DNA of 64,000 bases from Artemia franciscana. Taxonomy: Eukaryota > Arthropoda > Branchiopoda > Anostraca > Artemiidae. The notes beneath the pieces were generated by a model that did no database searches, had not been told where the DNA came from, and saw nothing but the letters and a program-made list of their open reading frames with translations. Each line of letters starts with the position of its first letter. The first letter of the stretch is position 1. The stretch spans positions 37,244,519 through 37,308,518 of the forward strand of contig NC_088882.1 in NCBI RefSeq assembly GCF_032884065.1. The letters are read 5' to 3'. Below are positions 1-10,013 of this stretch, piece by piece. A program made the position numbers and the translations under genes.

Positions 1-410
1 GCAGAAATCCTAGATACGTGGTGGATATAGTTGGAACGGATCCCCTCTATTTTGGGGAATGGGGGGGGGTTAATTCTGAAAAATTAGAAAAAATGACGTA
101 TTTTTAACTTACGATCGAGTGATCGGATTATCATGAAACTTCATATTTAGAAGGACCTCGTAACTCAGATCTCGTATTTTAAATCTCAACTGGATCCAGC
201 GTCCTTGTGGGGGGGGGGCAGAAATCTTAGAAAATACTTAAAGCGGGGAGATCAGGATGAAACTGGATGGGAAGAATAAAAACAGGTCTAAGATACGTGA
301 CTAAAATAACCGGACCGGATCCTCTCTCTTTGGTGGAGTTGGGGGGAGGGTAATTCGGAAAAATGAGGTATTTTTAACTTACGAACGGGTGATCAGATCT
401 TAATAAAATT
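1..410. repeat. G-rich tandem-repeat block A (about 300-bp units)
   Basis: Degenerate units share landmarks with blocks throughout the window: a GATCCGGTGACATTGGGGG-like G-tract segment, CTTGGAAAACGCTTAGAGTG, GATGAAACTTGGTGGGAAG and TTTTTAACTTACGAACGGG. The block enters from outside the window and stops at 410, where a 1.77-kb insertion begins; the same unit resumes at 2184. It is non-coding as far as can be seen. Confidence 0.85.
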
Positions 411-420
411 AAGTTAAAAA

Positions 421-780
421 AAACAAGTTTTTTTAATGAAAGTAAGGAGCGACATTAAAACTTAAAACGAACAGATATTACTCCGTATATGAAAGGGGCT
501 TTTCCTCCTCAACGCCCCGCTCTTTACGCTAAAGTTTGACTCTTTCTCTTAACTCTACTTCTTAAAACAGTAAAAAACTTTTAGGCTAAAGTTTAAACTT
601 AACGTAAAAAGTAAACTTTTTTACGCTAAAGTTTTTTATTGTTTTAAGAAGTAGAGTAGATTCAAACTTTAGCGTAAAGAGCGGGGCGTTGAGGAGGGAA
701 AGCCCCTTTCATATACTGAGTAATTTCTGTTTGTTTTAAGTTTTAATGTCGCTCCTTACTTTCATTAAAAAAACTTATTT
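421..780. repeat. Long near-perfect palindrome inside the Helentron-like element
   Basis: Left arm 421-590 and right arm 616-780 are inverted copies with few mismatches and a short spacer. Each arm carries AGTAAGGAGCGAC, an AACGAACAG segment, TCCGTATATGAAAGGGG-like sequence and CTCTTTACGCTAAAG. Transcribed, it would fold into a hairpin of about 165 bp. Related stand-alone copies lie at 7895-8178 and 21360-21690. Confidence 0.85.
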
Positions 781-1029
781 TCTTTGTTTAATTTCTGGAC
801 GTTTTTGAAATAATGCATGTTTTGATCTTGGCTCTCTGCACATAAATAATTAAAACGAAATTTGCATATTAATTTTTTTTGGCTAAATGGCTTTCTCATA
901 GTTTTAATTGGAAAATTTTGAGAAAAAAGGAGCGAGGGAGGAGGCCTAGTTGCCCTCCAAATTTTGATTACTTAAAAAGGCAACTAGAACTTTCAATTTT
1001 TTACATACTTTTTCATTAGTAAAACATAT

Positions 1030-1330
1030 ACGTAACTTATGAAATTAACTTACGTAACGAACTTCTATATTAGTATGTTTTTATTGCGTATATGAAGGGG
1101 TTCACCCCTCGTCGATACCTCGCTCTTTACACTTAAGCTTAAATTCTGTCCCAATTCCTTAAGAATGACCCGTGAACCAAAAAGGCCGTAGAATAAATAG
1201 TTGAAACTGAATAAGAATTGAAACCTCGAGGTATTACGAGGAGATAAACCCCTCATATGCGCAATAATTTCTGCTCGTTTTAAGTTTTAATGCTGCTCCT
1301 CACTTTCAGTAGAAAAAAACTTTTCATATT
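1030..1330. repeat. Second, diverged inverted-repeat module in the Helentron-like element
   Basis: Outer segments repeat the arm vocabulary of the palindrome family: GCGTATATGAAGGGG on the left, then CCCCTCATATGCGCAATAAT and GTTTTAATGCTGCTCCTCAC on the right. The arms are more diverged and the centre (CCTTAAGAATGACCC) resembles the copy at 21360-21690. The 63-codon minus-strand reading frame inside it is judged fortuitous. Confidence 0.5.
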
Positions 1331-2155
1331 TATTTTTTCATTGTTTTTTTAAATAATGTTAAAAAATCCTGCGCCCCCTTCATTGAAAGTCGCTTCCCCC
1401 ATGAGAAGTTTTTCCATGGAAAGATCCTCCCACTAACCCCCCCCATCTCAACTCTCCCTCCCAAACCAAAAAAAAATCCCCCTGAAAACGTCCGTACACT
1501 TCCCAGTAACCATTACTATATGTAAACACAGGTCAAAGTATGTAACTTGCAACCCCTCCCACGGGGACTGCGAGGGAGTAAGTCGTCCCTAAAGACATAG
1601 TTATTAGGTTTTTCGACTATGGTGAATAAAATGGCTATCTCAGAATTTTGATCCGGTGACTTTGGGAAAAAATGAGCGTGGGAGGGGGCCTAGGTGCCCT
1701 CCAGTTTTTTTGGTCACTTAAAAAGGGCACTCGAACTTTTAATTTCCGTTATAATGAGCCCTTTCGTGACATTCTTGGACCACTGGGTCAATACGATCAC
1801 CCCTGGGAAAAAAAAACAAATAAACACGCATCCGTGGTTTGTCCTATGGCAAAAAATGCGAAATTCCACATTTTTGTAGATAGGAGCTTGAAAATTCTAC
1901 AGTAAGGTTCTCTGATACGCTGAATCTGATGGTGTGATTTTCGTTAAGATTCTATGACTTTTAGGGAGTGTTTTCCCCTATTTTCTAAAATGAGGTAAAT
2001 TTTCTCAGGCTCTAACTTTTGATAGGTAAGACTAATCTTGATGAAAGTTATATATTTAAAATCAGTTTAAAAATGTGATTTTTTTTATGTAACTATTGGT
2101 ATCAAAATACCATTTTTTAGAGTTTCGGTTACTATTGAGCCGGGTCGCTCCTTAC

Positions 2156-2181
2156 TACAGTTCGTTACCACGAACTGTTTG
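2156..2181 (+). other. 3'-terminal stem-loop of the Helentron-like element
   Basis: ACAGTTCGT and ACGAACTGT are complementary 9-nt arms around a short loop (about 2158-2179). The hairpin ends 3-4 nt before the inferred 3' end at 2183. A stem-loop here is what a rolling-circle terminator would look like. Confidence 0.6.
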
Positions 2182-2183
2182 AT

Positions 2184-2500
2184 TTGATATTTGGAAGGAT
2201 CTTGTGCTTTAAAGCTTTTATTTTAAATTTCAACCAGATCCTGTGACATTGGGGGAGTTGGAGGGGAAACCAGAATTCTTGGAAAACGTGAAAATTGGGG
2301 TATTTTTATCTTACGAATAGGTGATCAGATCTTAATGAAACTTGATATATAGAAGGATCTTATGTCTTAGATGCTCCATTTTTGACTCGAATTGGATCCG
2401 GGGACATAGGGGTTGGAGGAGGGAAACAGAAATCTTGGAAAACGCTTAGAGTGGAGAGATCGGATGAAACTTGATGGTAAGAATAAGTAAAAGTTCTAGA
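2184..2500. repeat. Tandem-repeat block A, continued after the insertion
   Basis: This resumes the unit interrupted at 410 (TGATATTTGGAAGGATC) and runs through one further unit to AAGTTCTAGA. It shows the host repeat is older than the Helentron-like insertion. Confidence 0.8.
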
Positions 2501-2653
2501 CTAAAAGTTATACAGTGTTCGTCATCAGCAGTAAAACTGTTGATGACGAACACTTGTGTATGTGTTCGAAATATCCAGTTAAATAATTTTATATCTATTC
2601 ACTGTCAATAAAAAGGTATCATCCCTATTTTGAACTGTTTTACTTTTGAAAAG
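2501..2653. other. 153-bp insert with an 18-bp hairpin
   Basis: This breaks the array between its AAGTTCTAGA segment and the CCCGACCGGCATTAAG tail. Arms at 2515-2532 and 2536-2553 pair over 18 nt with one G-T-type mismatch and an AAA loop. The remainder is AT-rich. The origin is not recognised; a LINE or Penelope 3' fragment is possible. Confidence 0.6.
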
Positions 2654-2798
2654 TCCCGACCGGCATTAAGACTCTGATTTTCCTTTCAAATCAATCTATT
2701 GATTCATAGAATTTTGTTAGAGCTCATACCATATGAGCTCTTGGCTCTTAGCTCTTCTGGCCTCGTCACAAGTGCCATATGAGCTCTTAGCTCTTGTT
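2654..2798. repeat. 3' tail of the tandem-array element
   Basis: A conserved tail closes array blocks in this window: CCGACCGGCATTAAG, a GAGCTCATA/TATGAGCTC hairpin, then CACAAGTGCCATATGAGC and AGCTCTTAGCTCTTG. The same tail occurs near 53890-54032, 55490-55612 and 63035-63178. Confidence 0.8.
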
Positions 2799-4330
2799 TA
2801 TATTTCTGTAGCAGAATCTTCACAAATTTCCATCTGTCAGGAAATTGCCAAGCGAGGCTATTATTCATAACTAAAAAAAGGAGGGGACCTTCCTTTCATA
2901 ACTGAAAGGAAGAGTTGCTGAATTGCCACAAAAGTGGCACAAAAGAGTTGCGGAATTTTTTCCTATGGCTGGCTGTAGTTTACCTCTCGTGCGAGTGTTC
3001 CCTTGGACTGTTATAATAGGTGGTAGTAACGTGCGGTAGTAAATGAAATTGGCGCTCACGGAGACTTGATAAACTTAGTGTAATCAAAATATCTCCACGT
3101 GTAATAAGATATTTTTCTGCAAGAATAACCCTTGTAGTTCCTTCCTGGATTCTCTCTAAATCACCAATAGGTACTCAAGTACTAGGAATACCGATTAGAA
3201 TAGAATATTGAATGTATATTAGAGTACAATATGTACCAGTAAAAATTGTGTGATAAGACATATTTCAACCAAAATACAACAAAATTACTCAATACATGTT
3301 AAAGAGCTTTAACCATGAAAGAGCTTTATACCCCTTCCCCCCTGTAAATTAGTTACATCATCATAAACAGACTTGAACACTTAAAAAGAATATAGGACAA
3401 AAAAGTACACGTCTAATCCAAATATTCTATCCGGTGTATTCTATGTATATCTTCTGTGTTCTGAATATAAGAATATGTCTTTGGATTATAGTATTTCACT
3501 TGATACAAACGACAGTTTTTTAGTAAAGTATTAACCATGAAAGAACTTTATACCCCTTTCCCCTGCAATTTGAACTATTAAAACTGGATGAAAGAAAAGA
3601 AAAGATTCCGTATTGACACATTTTTTCTTCATTGAGCTCTGAGGGACTGCCCGCAAAGGGGGAGTTAGTAAATAAATAAAATTGTTAAAAAATTTCTTGA
3701 AAAAAATTTCAAAACGTTTTATCCCTGGTAAACGAAGATGCATCTTGGAACGTATGTTCGGAAGAAATGAGGTCCGTCTGGTGCTGAAGGTGTCTAAAAG
3801 CTGATATTTTCCTACCCTCAAATGTTCAAAAAATATTGAACATCCTGGATCCTCCTGGATCCTCTCCAAATCACCAATAGGTACTCAAGTGCTAGAAATA
3901 CCGATTAGAATAGAACATTAAATGTGTATTAGAGTATAATATGTGACAGTAACATATGTGATGAGACATATTTCAGCCAAAATACAACAAAATTAATCAA
4001 TAAATGCAATTACTAATTTCGCATTGCCTCCCTTCAAAGAAGAAAAAAATCCTTGACTGCATTTCTGCGACGTGGCTATGTATATTAAGAGGTATGCTCA
4101 TACAATGACACCCATTAGTCAGTTGACAACTTAATTATCACCCTTGTAATAACAATAATAAAACACAATAACTGTCTAATTCCCCTGCAATGTATATATG
4201 GAGGGATAAGAGCGAGGATACAATTCAGAAATTGCTTGTTTTTCGGATATTTTCTTTCTCTATGTGCCCATTTAATTTACGCATTTTCTTTCATCTTAAT
4301 GCGAAGGTTATCGACTTTTTTTATACCACA
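2799..4330. other. Anonymous DNA with a dispersed direct repeat
   Basis: No gene is supported. A segment with CACCAATAGGTACTCAAGT and CCGATTAGAATAGAA occurs at about 3155-3290 and again at 3868-4000. A second short motif (AACCATGAAAGAGCTTTATA) occurs at 3311 and, slightly changed, at 3533. The copies are in different order, so this is not a simple tandem duplication. The 112-codon minus ORF at 3531-3869 matches nothing recognised. Confidence 0.6.
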
Positions 4331-4867
4331 CCAAATGCCAATATTTGTTCGTTTTTTTTTGCCATTTACTTTTAACCGGCTATTAAAATCTTAGCGTACC
4401 TGAATTTGTTACAAAAGGAAAGCATATGAATCTTAGCTTCGTGAAGTGTAGCCGATTTGATCGGACGTCTGTAATCTTAAGCAGATGAAGTGTCTATAAG
4501 AATGTGCTTATAGTTTCCTTAAAAATTTTAATTCTGTTTGATCAGTCGAAAGTCTTCATCAGTCGTGGACAAAGTTGCAAAGCTGCCAGTAGCAGAATTC
4601 GACAGGATTCCAAAAGCTGCCGATGCTTTAGCAGCACAACTTGTGTTTTGACAGCATTTCTTAAAACAAAACGTATTTTACATGTGAAAATAGTATTTTC
4701 AGACAAAATCTGCCAATAACTTTCACTAGGCCCTGAAACCTGCCAAGTAGCATTGCTGCCATGCTACCTCACTTTTTGCATGGCGGGTCTTCATCGCCTC
4801 TCCATGCTTGGAAGTTCCTGTATGCAATGAAACTGTAGGTCTTAGTGCAAATCCAGAGAGAAAAAAA
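4331..4867 (+). repeat. Direct repeat, copy 1 (about 537 bp)
   Basis: Nearly identical to 5557-6093 at a constant offset of 1226 bp, starting at CCAAATGCCAATATTTG and ending at CCAGAGAGAAAAAA. Both copies carry the same 71-codon frame, which is untestable as a gene here. The 689 bp between the copies is rearranged LINE sequence. Confidence 0.9.
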
Positions 4868-4884
4868 AGAAGTTTTAATTGTAA

Positions 4885-5030
4885 TTGAACCAAATCACAG
4901 AATTTAATATATACCCAAGTTGTTGGAGTAATATATACCCAAGTAACTTAGAGAAACCAAATGTTTGGCTAAATCTTGTATTAGTTTATTTCCAAAAAGC
5001 TTTTCACTTGGTTGACCGCACCAATTACAA
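4885..5030 (+). pseudogene. CR1-like LINE reverse-transcriptase fragment (decayed)
   Basis: The + strand shows an RT motif-A-like stretch (LVYFQKAFHLVDRT), where a functional copy would have an Asp in place of Tyr. A very similar stretch lies at 12490-12575 in the larger LINE copy. It stops abruptly at 5030, where ORF1-type sequence of the same family begins in the opposite orientation. Confidence 0.5.
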
Positions 5031-5556
5031 ATATTTAGATACTTACCATTACTAGACTTAAATCTTCTGTCTATAAAGCTCAAGTGCACATTAAGTTGAC
5101 TAATTTTAAAATAACTGAGCTATTTTTTTTTTAATATTAAATTGAATTGGTAGAGAATTTCCGCTTACAAGTCCGACTTCAGTGTCAATTTTCAGATGGG
5201 TTATTACCAATAGATTTACCAAAAATCTTCAGTTGAAGAAAGGTCAGTAGGATCAACTTGCGTAAACTTTTTCATACCCTGAGAAAAATCTGACGAAGGT
5301 AGTTCACTAGCACTTGCTTGGTTCAGAATACTCGAAAGACCTGTAATACATTTGGTGACGTATTCTGGTTCAAGGAGTTTGGTATTTACGCAATGTGAAG
5401 AATTTTGAAAAAAGGTTATCTGGAGCAGAAATATCAGCTAAAGGAGGAACGCGGTGTAATGGGTTTTTATGCGTGTATAGCATCAATAATTGCCCGCTGA
5501 AAGCCGAGTTTTGACTTTTCGATTTCATTGTTCTTGAAGAGATCACTTTACTGGCG
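5031..5556 (-). pseudogene. CR1-like LINE ORF1 fragment, inverted
   Basis: Read on the minus strand it matches 9630-10205 on the plus strand, with shared peptide stretches such as ASKVISSRTMKSKSQNSAF and HRVPPLAD, then stops and frame changes. The function follows only from its position upstream of endonuclease-RT in the other copy. It is a dead fragment, joined head to head with the RT piece at 4885-5030. Confidence 0.55.
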
Positions 5557-6093
5557 CCAAATGCCAATATTTGTTCGTTTTTTTTTTGCCATTTACTTTT
5601 AACCGGCTATTAAAATCTTAGCGTACCTGAATTTGTTACAAAAGGAAAGCATATGAATCTTAGCTTCGTGAAGTGTAGCCGATTTGATCGGACGTCTGTA
5701 ATCTTAAGCAGATGAAGTGTCTATAAGAATGTGCTTATAGTTTCCTTAAAAATTTTAATTCTGTTATATCAGTCGAAAGTCTTCATCAGTCGTGGACAAA
5801 GTTGCAAAGCTGCCAGTAGCAGAATTCGACAGGATTCCAAAAGCTGCCGATGCTTTAGCAGCACAACTTGTGTTTTGACAGCATTTCTTAAAACAAAACG
5901 TATTTTACATGTGAAAATAGTATTTTCAGACAAAATCTGCCAATAACTTTCACTAGGCCCTGAAACCTGCCAAGTAGCATTGCTGCCATGCTACCCCACT
6001 TTTGCACGGCGGGTCTTCATCGCCTCTCCATGCTTGGAAGTTCCTGTATGCAATGAAACTGTAGGTCTTGGTGCAAATCCAGAGAGAAAAAAA
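5557..6093 (+). repeat. Direct repeat, copy 2 (about 537 bp)
   Basis: Second copy of 4331-4867, with only scattered substitutions, so the duplication is recent compared with the surrounding LINE debris. Confidence 0.9.
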
Positions 6094-6290
6094 AGAACTT
6101 TGCGCAATTCAAGCTTTGCATTTGAGACCATTTCTTTTCAAAAAGGAGAATGCCGGTTCATGACATTATGTGGAATTTGGACCCCCTTTTGGAATAAAAT
6201 CTGTCTAAAAACGAATTAAAACGTAAAATTTGATTGAAGAATGGAAATAAAAAACTACGAAATATTTTTTACCCTAATTCTATCTTCTAG

Positions 6291-6576
6291 TGATGGAGCA
6301 TTCTCGAAGATTTATGCCATTCAGTAAGCGTGTGAATCACTGCGTCAACCCTGTGGCTAAGAAACTATTAGAAATAATTGAAGAAAAGAAGACAAATCTG
6401 TGTGTTTCGGCAGATGTGACTACAACCAAAGAGCTGTTGGAATTAGCTGAAAAAGTTGGTCCTGAAATTTGTGTGCTCAAAACCCATATGGATATTATAA
6501 AAGACTTTTCGGGGGAAACTGCTTGTATGCTCGTTGGCTTGGCGATGAAGCATAACTTCCTTCTTCTGGAAGACAG
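6291..6576 (+). CDS. umps: UMPS exon: linker and N-terminal half of OMP decarboxylase
   Basis: Acceptor TTCTAG ends at 6290 and donor AG|GTAAGG starts at 6577. It encodes the SADVTT and KTHMDII substrate-binding segments and ends in the middle of the Arg codon of EDR. An in-frame Met near the start is not needed as an initiator, because the upstream phase (one base carried in) implies a preceding exon. Confidence 0.88.
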
Positions 6577-9500
6577 GTAAGGAATTGTCTTGGAAATATA
6601 ATTTTAGGAGAATGTATAATTCATATAATATTTATTTATTATCACTTACAGCGTATGAATAATTGAGTTAAAAGATCTGTTAAAATAGAAAAGCATGTGC
6701 AATAAAAAGAACATCTAGAAAAATAGTTATAGAAAAACTGGATCAAACTATAGTTAGGCGACAAACGCCGGTTGGCTGTTTCAGAAAGCCTATTGTGTAG
6801 GCTAGTCAATGTTTCAATAATACCCATCAGAAAAACCTTCTTTAATATTTTTCGATTTCGTTATCAAAGAGAAGATAAAGAAGAAACTACAAAAATTGGA
6901 AATAAAAAGAGAAAATATCACAAATATATATATATATATATATATTTTATTTTTTTTTTTTTTTTTTTACGAAACATACAATGTGTTCTATATAGTTTAT
7001 TGTAATTAATTGTAATTATTTATAATACGGTTAGTTACAATAATAAATTAATTGAATATTTTTCCCTTTTTTTACCATTTCTTAATAACCATTTTACCAT
7101 TTCCTGGTAAGCGACGTTTCAGACCACTTTCCTACTCTTTCAAAGTTAGCCCTTCCTGTAAAAGCAGAGACTTTAAACCGTTAGATGACTCCCGGTTTGT
7201 TCAAGAGCGGAGAAGAAAGGATCATCTTGAAAAAATAGAAAACTTCTTCTCTAGTTCGTTACCTGGATTAATATAAAAGTTACAGGGACGTATTTTAATA
7301 AATTATTCGCCGTTCTAAGTCTGATTTTTATTTTAGGAAGTTTTGTGATTGTGGAAAGGAAGACCAGGAAACATATTAATTCGTTTCCTAAGCCTGGTCC
7401 TCCGAGATCAGATTTTCTTGAAAGTCTTTTAATCAACGACCATTTGGTAGCCGGCATAGATGTTGTTGAAAGTTGGCTAGCGTCTTGTTTCTGCTGTTAG
7501 GGAAACTACTGCAGGAGCTATTTTTCCAAAACCTTCTGATATGGATTACAAGTCCTATTTAGGCCCGACTTGTCCAAAATCAATGGGGATTTAGCCCATA
7601 AGTGAGTCCAAAATTTGTAGAATTATCTCTTCCCTGCAAGCTACTTCGTCGTCAGACCCAGATGATATTCCTTCTAAGGTTATCAAGTTCATTTTACCAG
7701 CAATTGTCTCACCCTTAACTGAGCTAGTTCAAGCCTCTTTTGATCCTGGTATTTTTCCATTATCCCTTAATAGTGCAAGAGTAAAAGTCCTGTTTAAAGG
7801 TGACCCAAGGAGTTATCCTTCAAATTACACATAATTTATTTGTGGAGAACCAAAATCAAGCATGCATTAATTCAAAAACGTTCAGAAATTAAATTAAAAA
7901 ACTAAGTTTTTTTAACTGTAAGTGAGGAGCGACATTAAAACTTAAAACGAACAGAAACTACTCCGTATATGAAATGGGTTGTCCCCTCCTCAACGCCTCG
8001 CTCTTTACGCTAAAGCTTTTAATTGTTTTAAGAAGTAGAATCGTGGCAAAGAGTCAAACTTTAGCGTAAAGAGCGAGGTGTTGAGGAGGGGACAACCCAT
8101 TTCATATACGGAGTAGTTTCTGTTCGTTTTAAGTTTTAATGTTGCTCCTCACTTACAGTCAAAAAACTAGTTTTTTTTTTACTTAATTTTCAAATAGGAA
8201 GATGTTTTATTGGCAAGAACCTTCTAAATGTATTTATGGTTGAAAATGGAGTCCATCAAGGATCTATCCTCGGCCCATTGCCTTTTTTATTTTTTATTTA
8301 TGTGGGTTTGACCCATATTATATGGGTATTTTTATTTATATGGGTTTAATATGATCTATTTGGCTTTTAACATTTCCAAGCCTAAGTTCTTTTTTATTAG
8401 GATTTCTTCAGCGTTCCCAAGTATTCGTATGAAACATACGTCCTGTGGTACTTTCCTTAGATCTGAAAGTGGCTATGTCCGATTCCTTGGAATCCTTCGA
8501 GGTGAGAATCTGTCTTACAAATTCCATATTAATGCTTTAAAGGTTAAGATTGCCAGGAATTTTGGCATCTTACGGAAGTTGAAGCACACATTCCCTGGAT
8601 CTATCTTACGTCTTCTTTTCTTTTCTTTGATTCAATCATATATTTCTTATTGTCTTATCATTTGGATATCTACTTTTCAGTCAAATTTGTGGAGTGTAGC
8701 GTCTCTTCATGACAAAGTCCAGACTAGTTATATAGCTTTCCAATTATGTCTGTTATTAAACCCCTCTTAAATCTACGCTCAGTTTGTGTCCTTGCGTAGG
8801 ACAGTTTGTGTCCTTTTACTTTTGCTCGGTCACATGGGACACTTCCAATTGCATTTCAGCCTCATTGAGTTTTCATCTAGAGGTCGACCTGTCAAGACGT
8901 TTTTTGTTTTTATTTAAATGACGCCTGTGCTTTATAGGTGAAGACGCAAGATCAGCCTTGTGAACTATTTTTTAGCAAGTACCAATGCTAATCCTGGCTT
9001 AGGTAACCAGGTTTTAGCTGCAGATGTAGCCTCCAATTGAAGGTCTGTGTTTTTGTTTCTTAGCCTATAATGTCCTATCCTTGTAACTAATGCTATAGAA
9101 AATGTGGAACTGGGTCATTCGAGTGTGTTCATTGCAATGCTTGGTTGCGCCCAGCTTGGTTATGCAACCCTAATTTCAGTTAGGGTTGCAACCCTAGTTG
9201 GTTATGCGTACAATGTCGATCGTAAACGGTTGAAAAATACGATATTAATATTATCGATAATTACCCAGAAGTGGTCCAACCGATCGAGGTTGTTAAATCC
9301 TACCTTGTTTTTAATGAAGAAAATTCGACTATTTTCAACAATAATCGACTTGAAGTGGTCGTGTTATTTGGTATTGTAAATTACCCGGCCGTAGCTTGTT
9401 TCGAGTAATGACAACAGTAATTCTCCTGGATTAATTTATTCTGCAAAAATAACCACTTACCATCAGTCTCAAATTACCCCACACATCTTTTGTTCCAATA

Positions 9501-9981
9501 AAGTAGCTTTACACGCTATGTAAAAACTACTAATGTCTTTGAGCCCGTACATGTGATGATTGCCTAAAAAAGGCGCTGAAATTGTCAATTTCAAGAAAAA
9601 AATTATTAATCTCGGATTTCTTTATAATAGCTTGTCTATCTTTACGAGCGCCAGTAAAGTGATCTCTTCAAGAACAATGAAATCGAAAAGTCAAAACTCG
9701 GCTTTCAGCGGGCAATTATTGATGCTATACATGCATAAAAACCCATTACACCGCGTTCCTCCTTTAGCTGATACTTCTGCTCCAGATAACCTTTCTTCAA
9801 AATTCTTCACATTGCGTAAATACTACTATCAAACTCCTTGAACCAGAATACGTCACCAAATGTATTACAGGTCTTTCTAGTATTCTGAACCAAGCAAGTG
9901 CTAGTGAACTACCTTCGTCAGAATTTTCTCAGGGTATGAAAAAGGTTACGCAAATTGATCCTACTGACCTTTCTTCAACTG

Positions 9982-10013
<32 letters not shown>

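Larger units (their letters stand above)
411..2183 (+). mobile_element. Helentron-like non-autonomous element inserted in the tandem array
   Basis: The array unit broken at 410 resumes in register at 2184, so 411-2183 is an insertion. The flanks are T on the left and T on the right with no target-site duplication. Near the left end is AGTAAGGAGCGAC (440-452) and near the right end its exact inverse GTCGCTCCTTACT (2144-2156). A stem-loop follows within about 30 nt of the right end. Subterminal inverted repeats, a 3' hairpin and T|T insertion are known traits of Helentrons (Helitron2) and their non-autonomous HINE derivatives. The left 370 bp form a long palindrome. No Rep-helicase ORF is present, so it would need an enzyme in trans. 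The class is inferred from structure only. Confidence 0.6.

Noticed and set aside
2515..2553. Hammerhead ribozyme suggested by TGATGACGAA
   Set aside because: There is no stem II between the TGATGA and GAA core elements, and the sequence is fully explained by a simple hairpin.
3531..3869. 112-codon minus-strand frame
   Set aside because: It overlaps dispersed repeat DNA, has no motif, and no splice or promoter context was seen.
4331..6093. LTR retrotransposon with 537-bp LTRs
   Set aside because: No TG/CA termini, no primer-binding site or polypurine tract seen, and the interior is LINE-derived.
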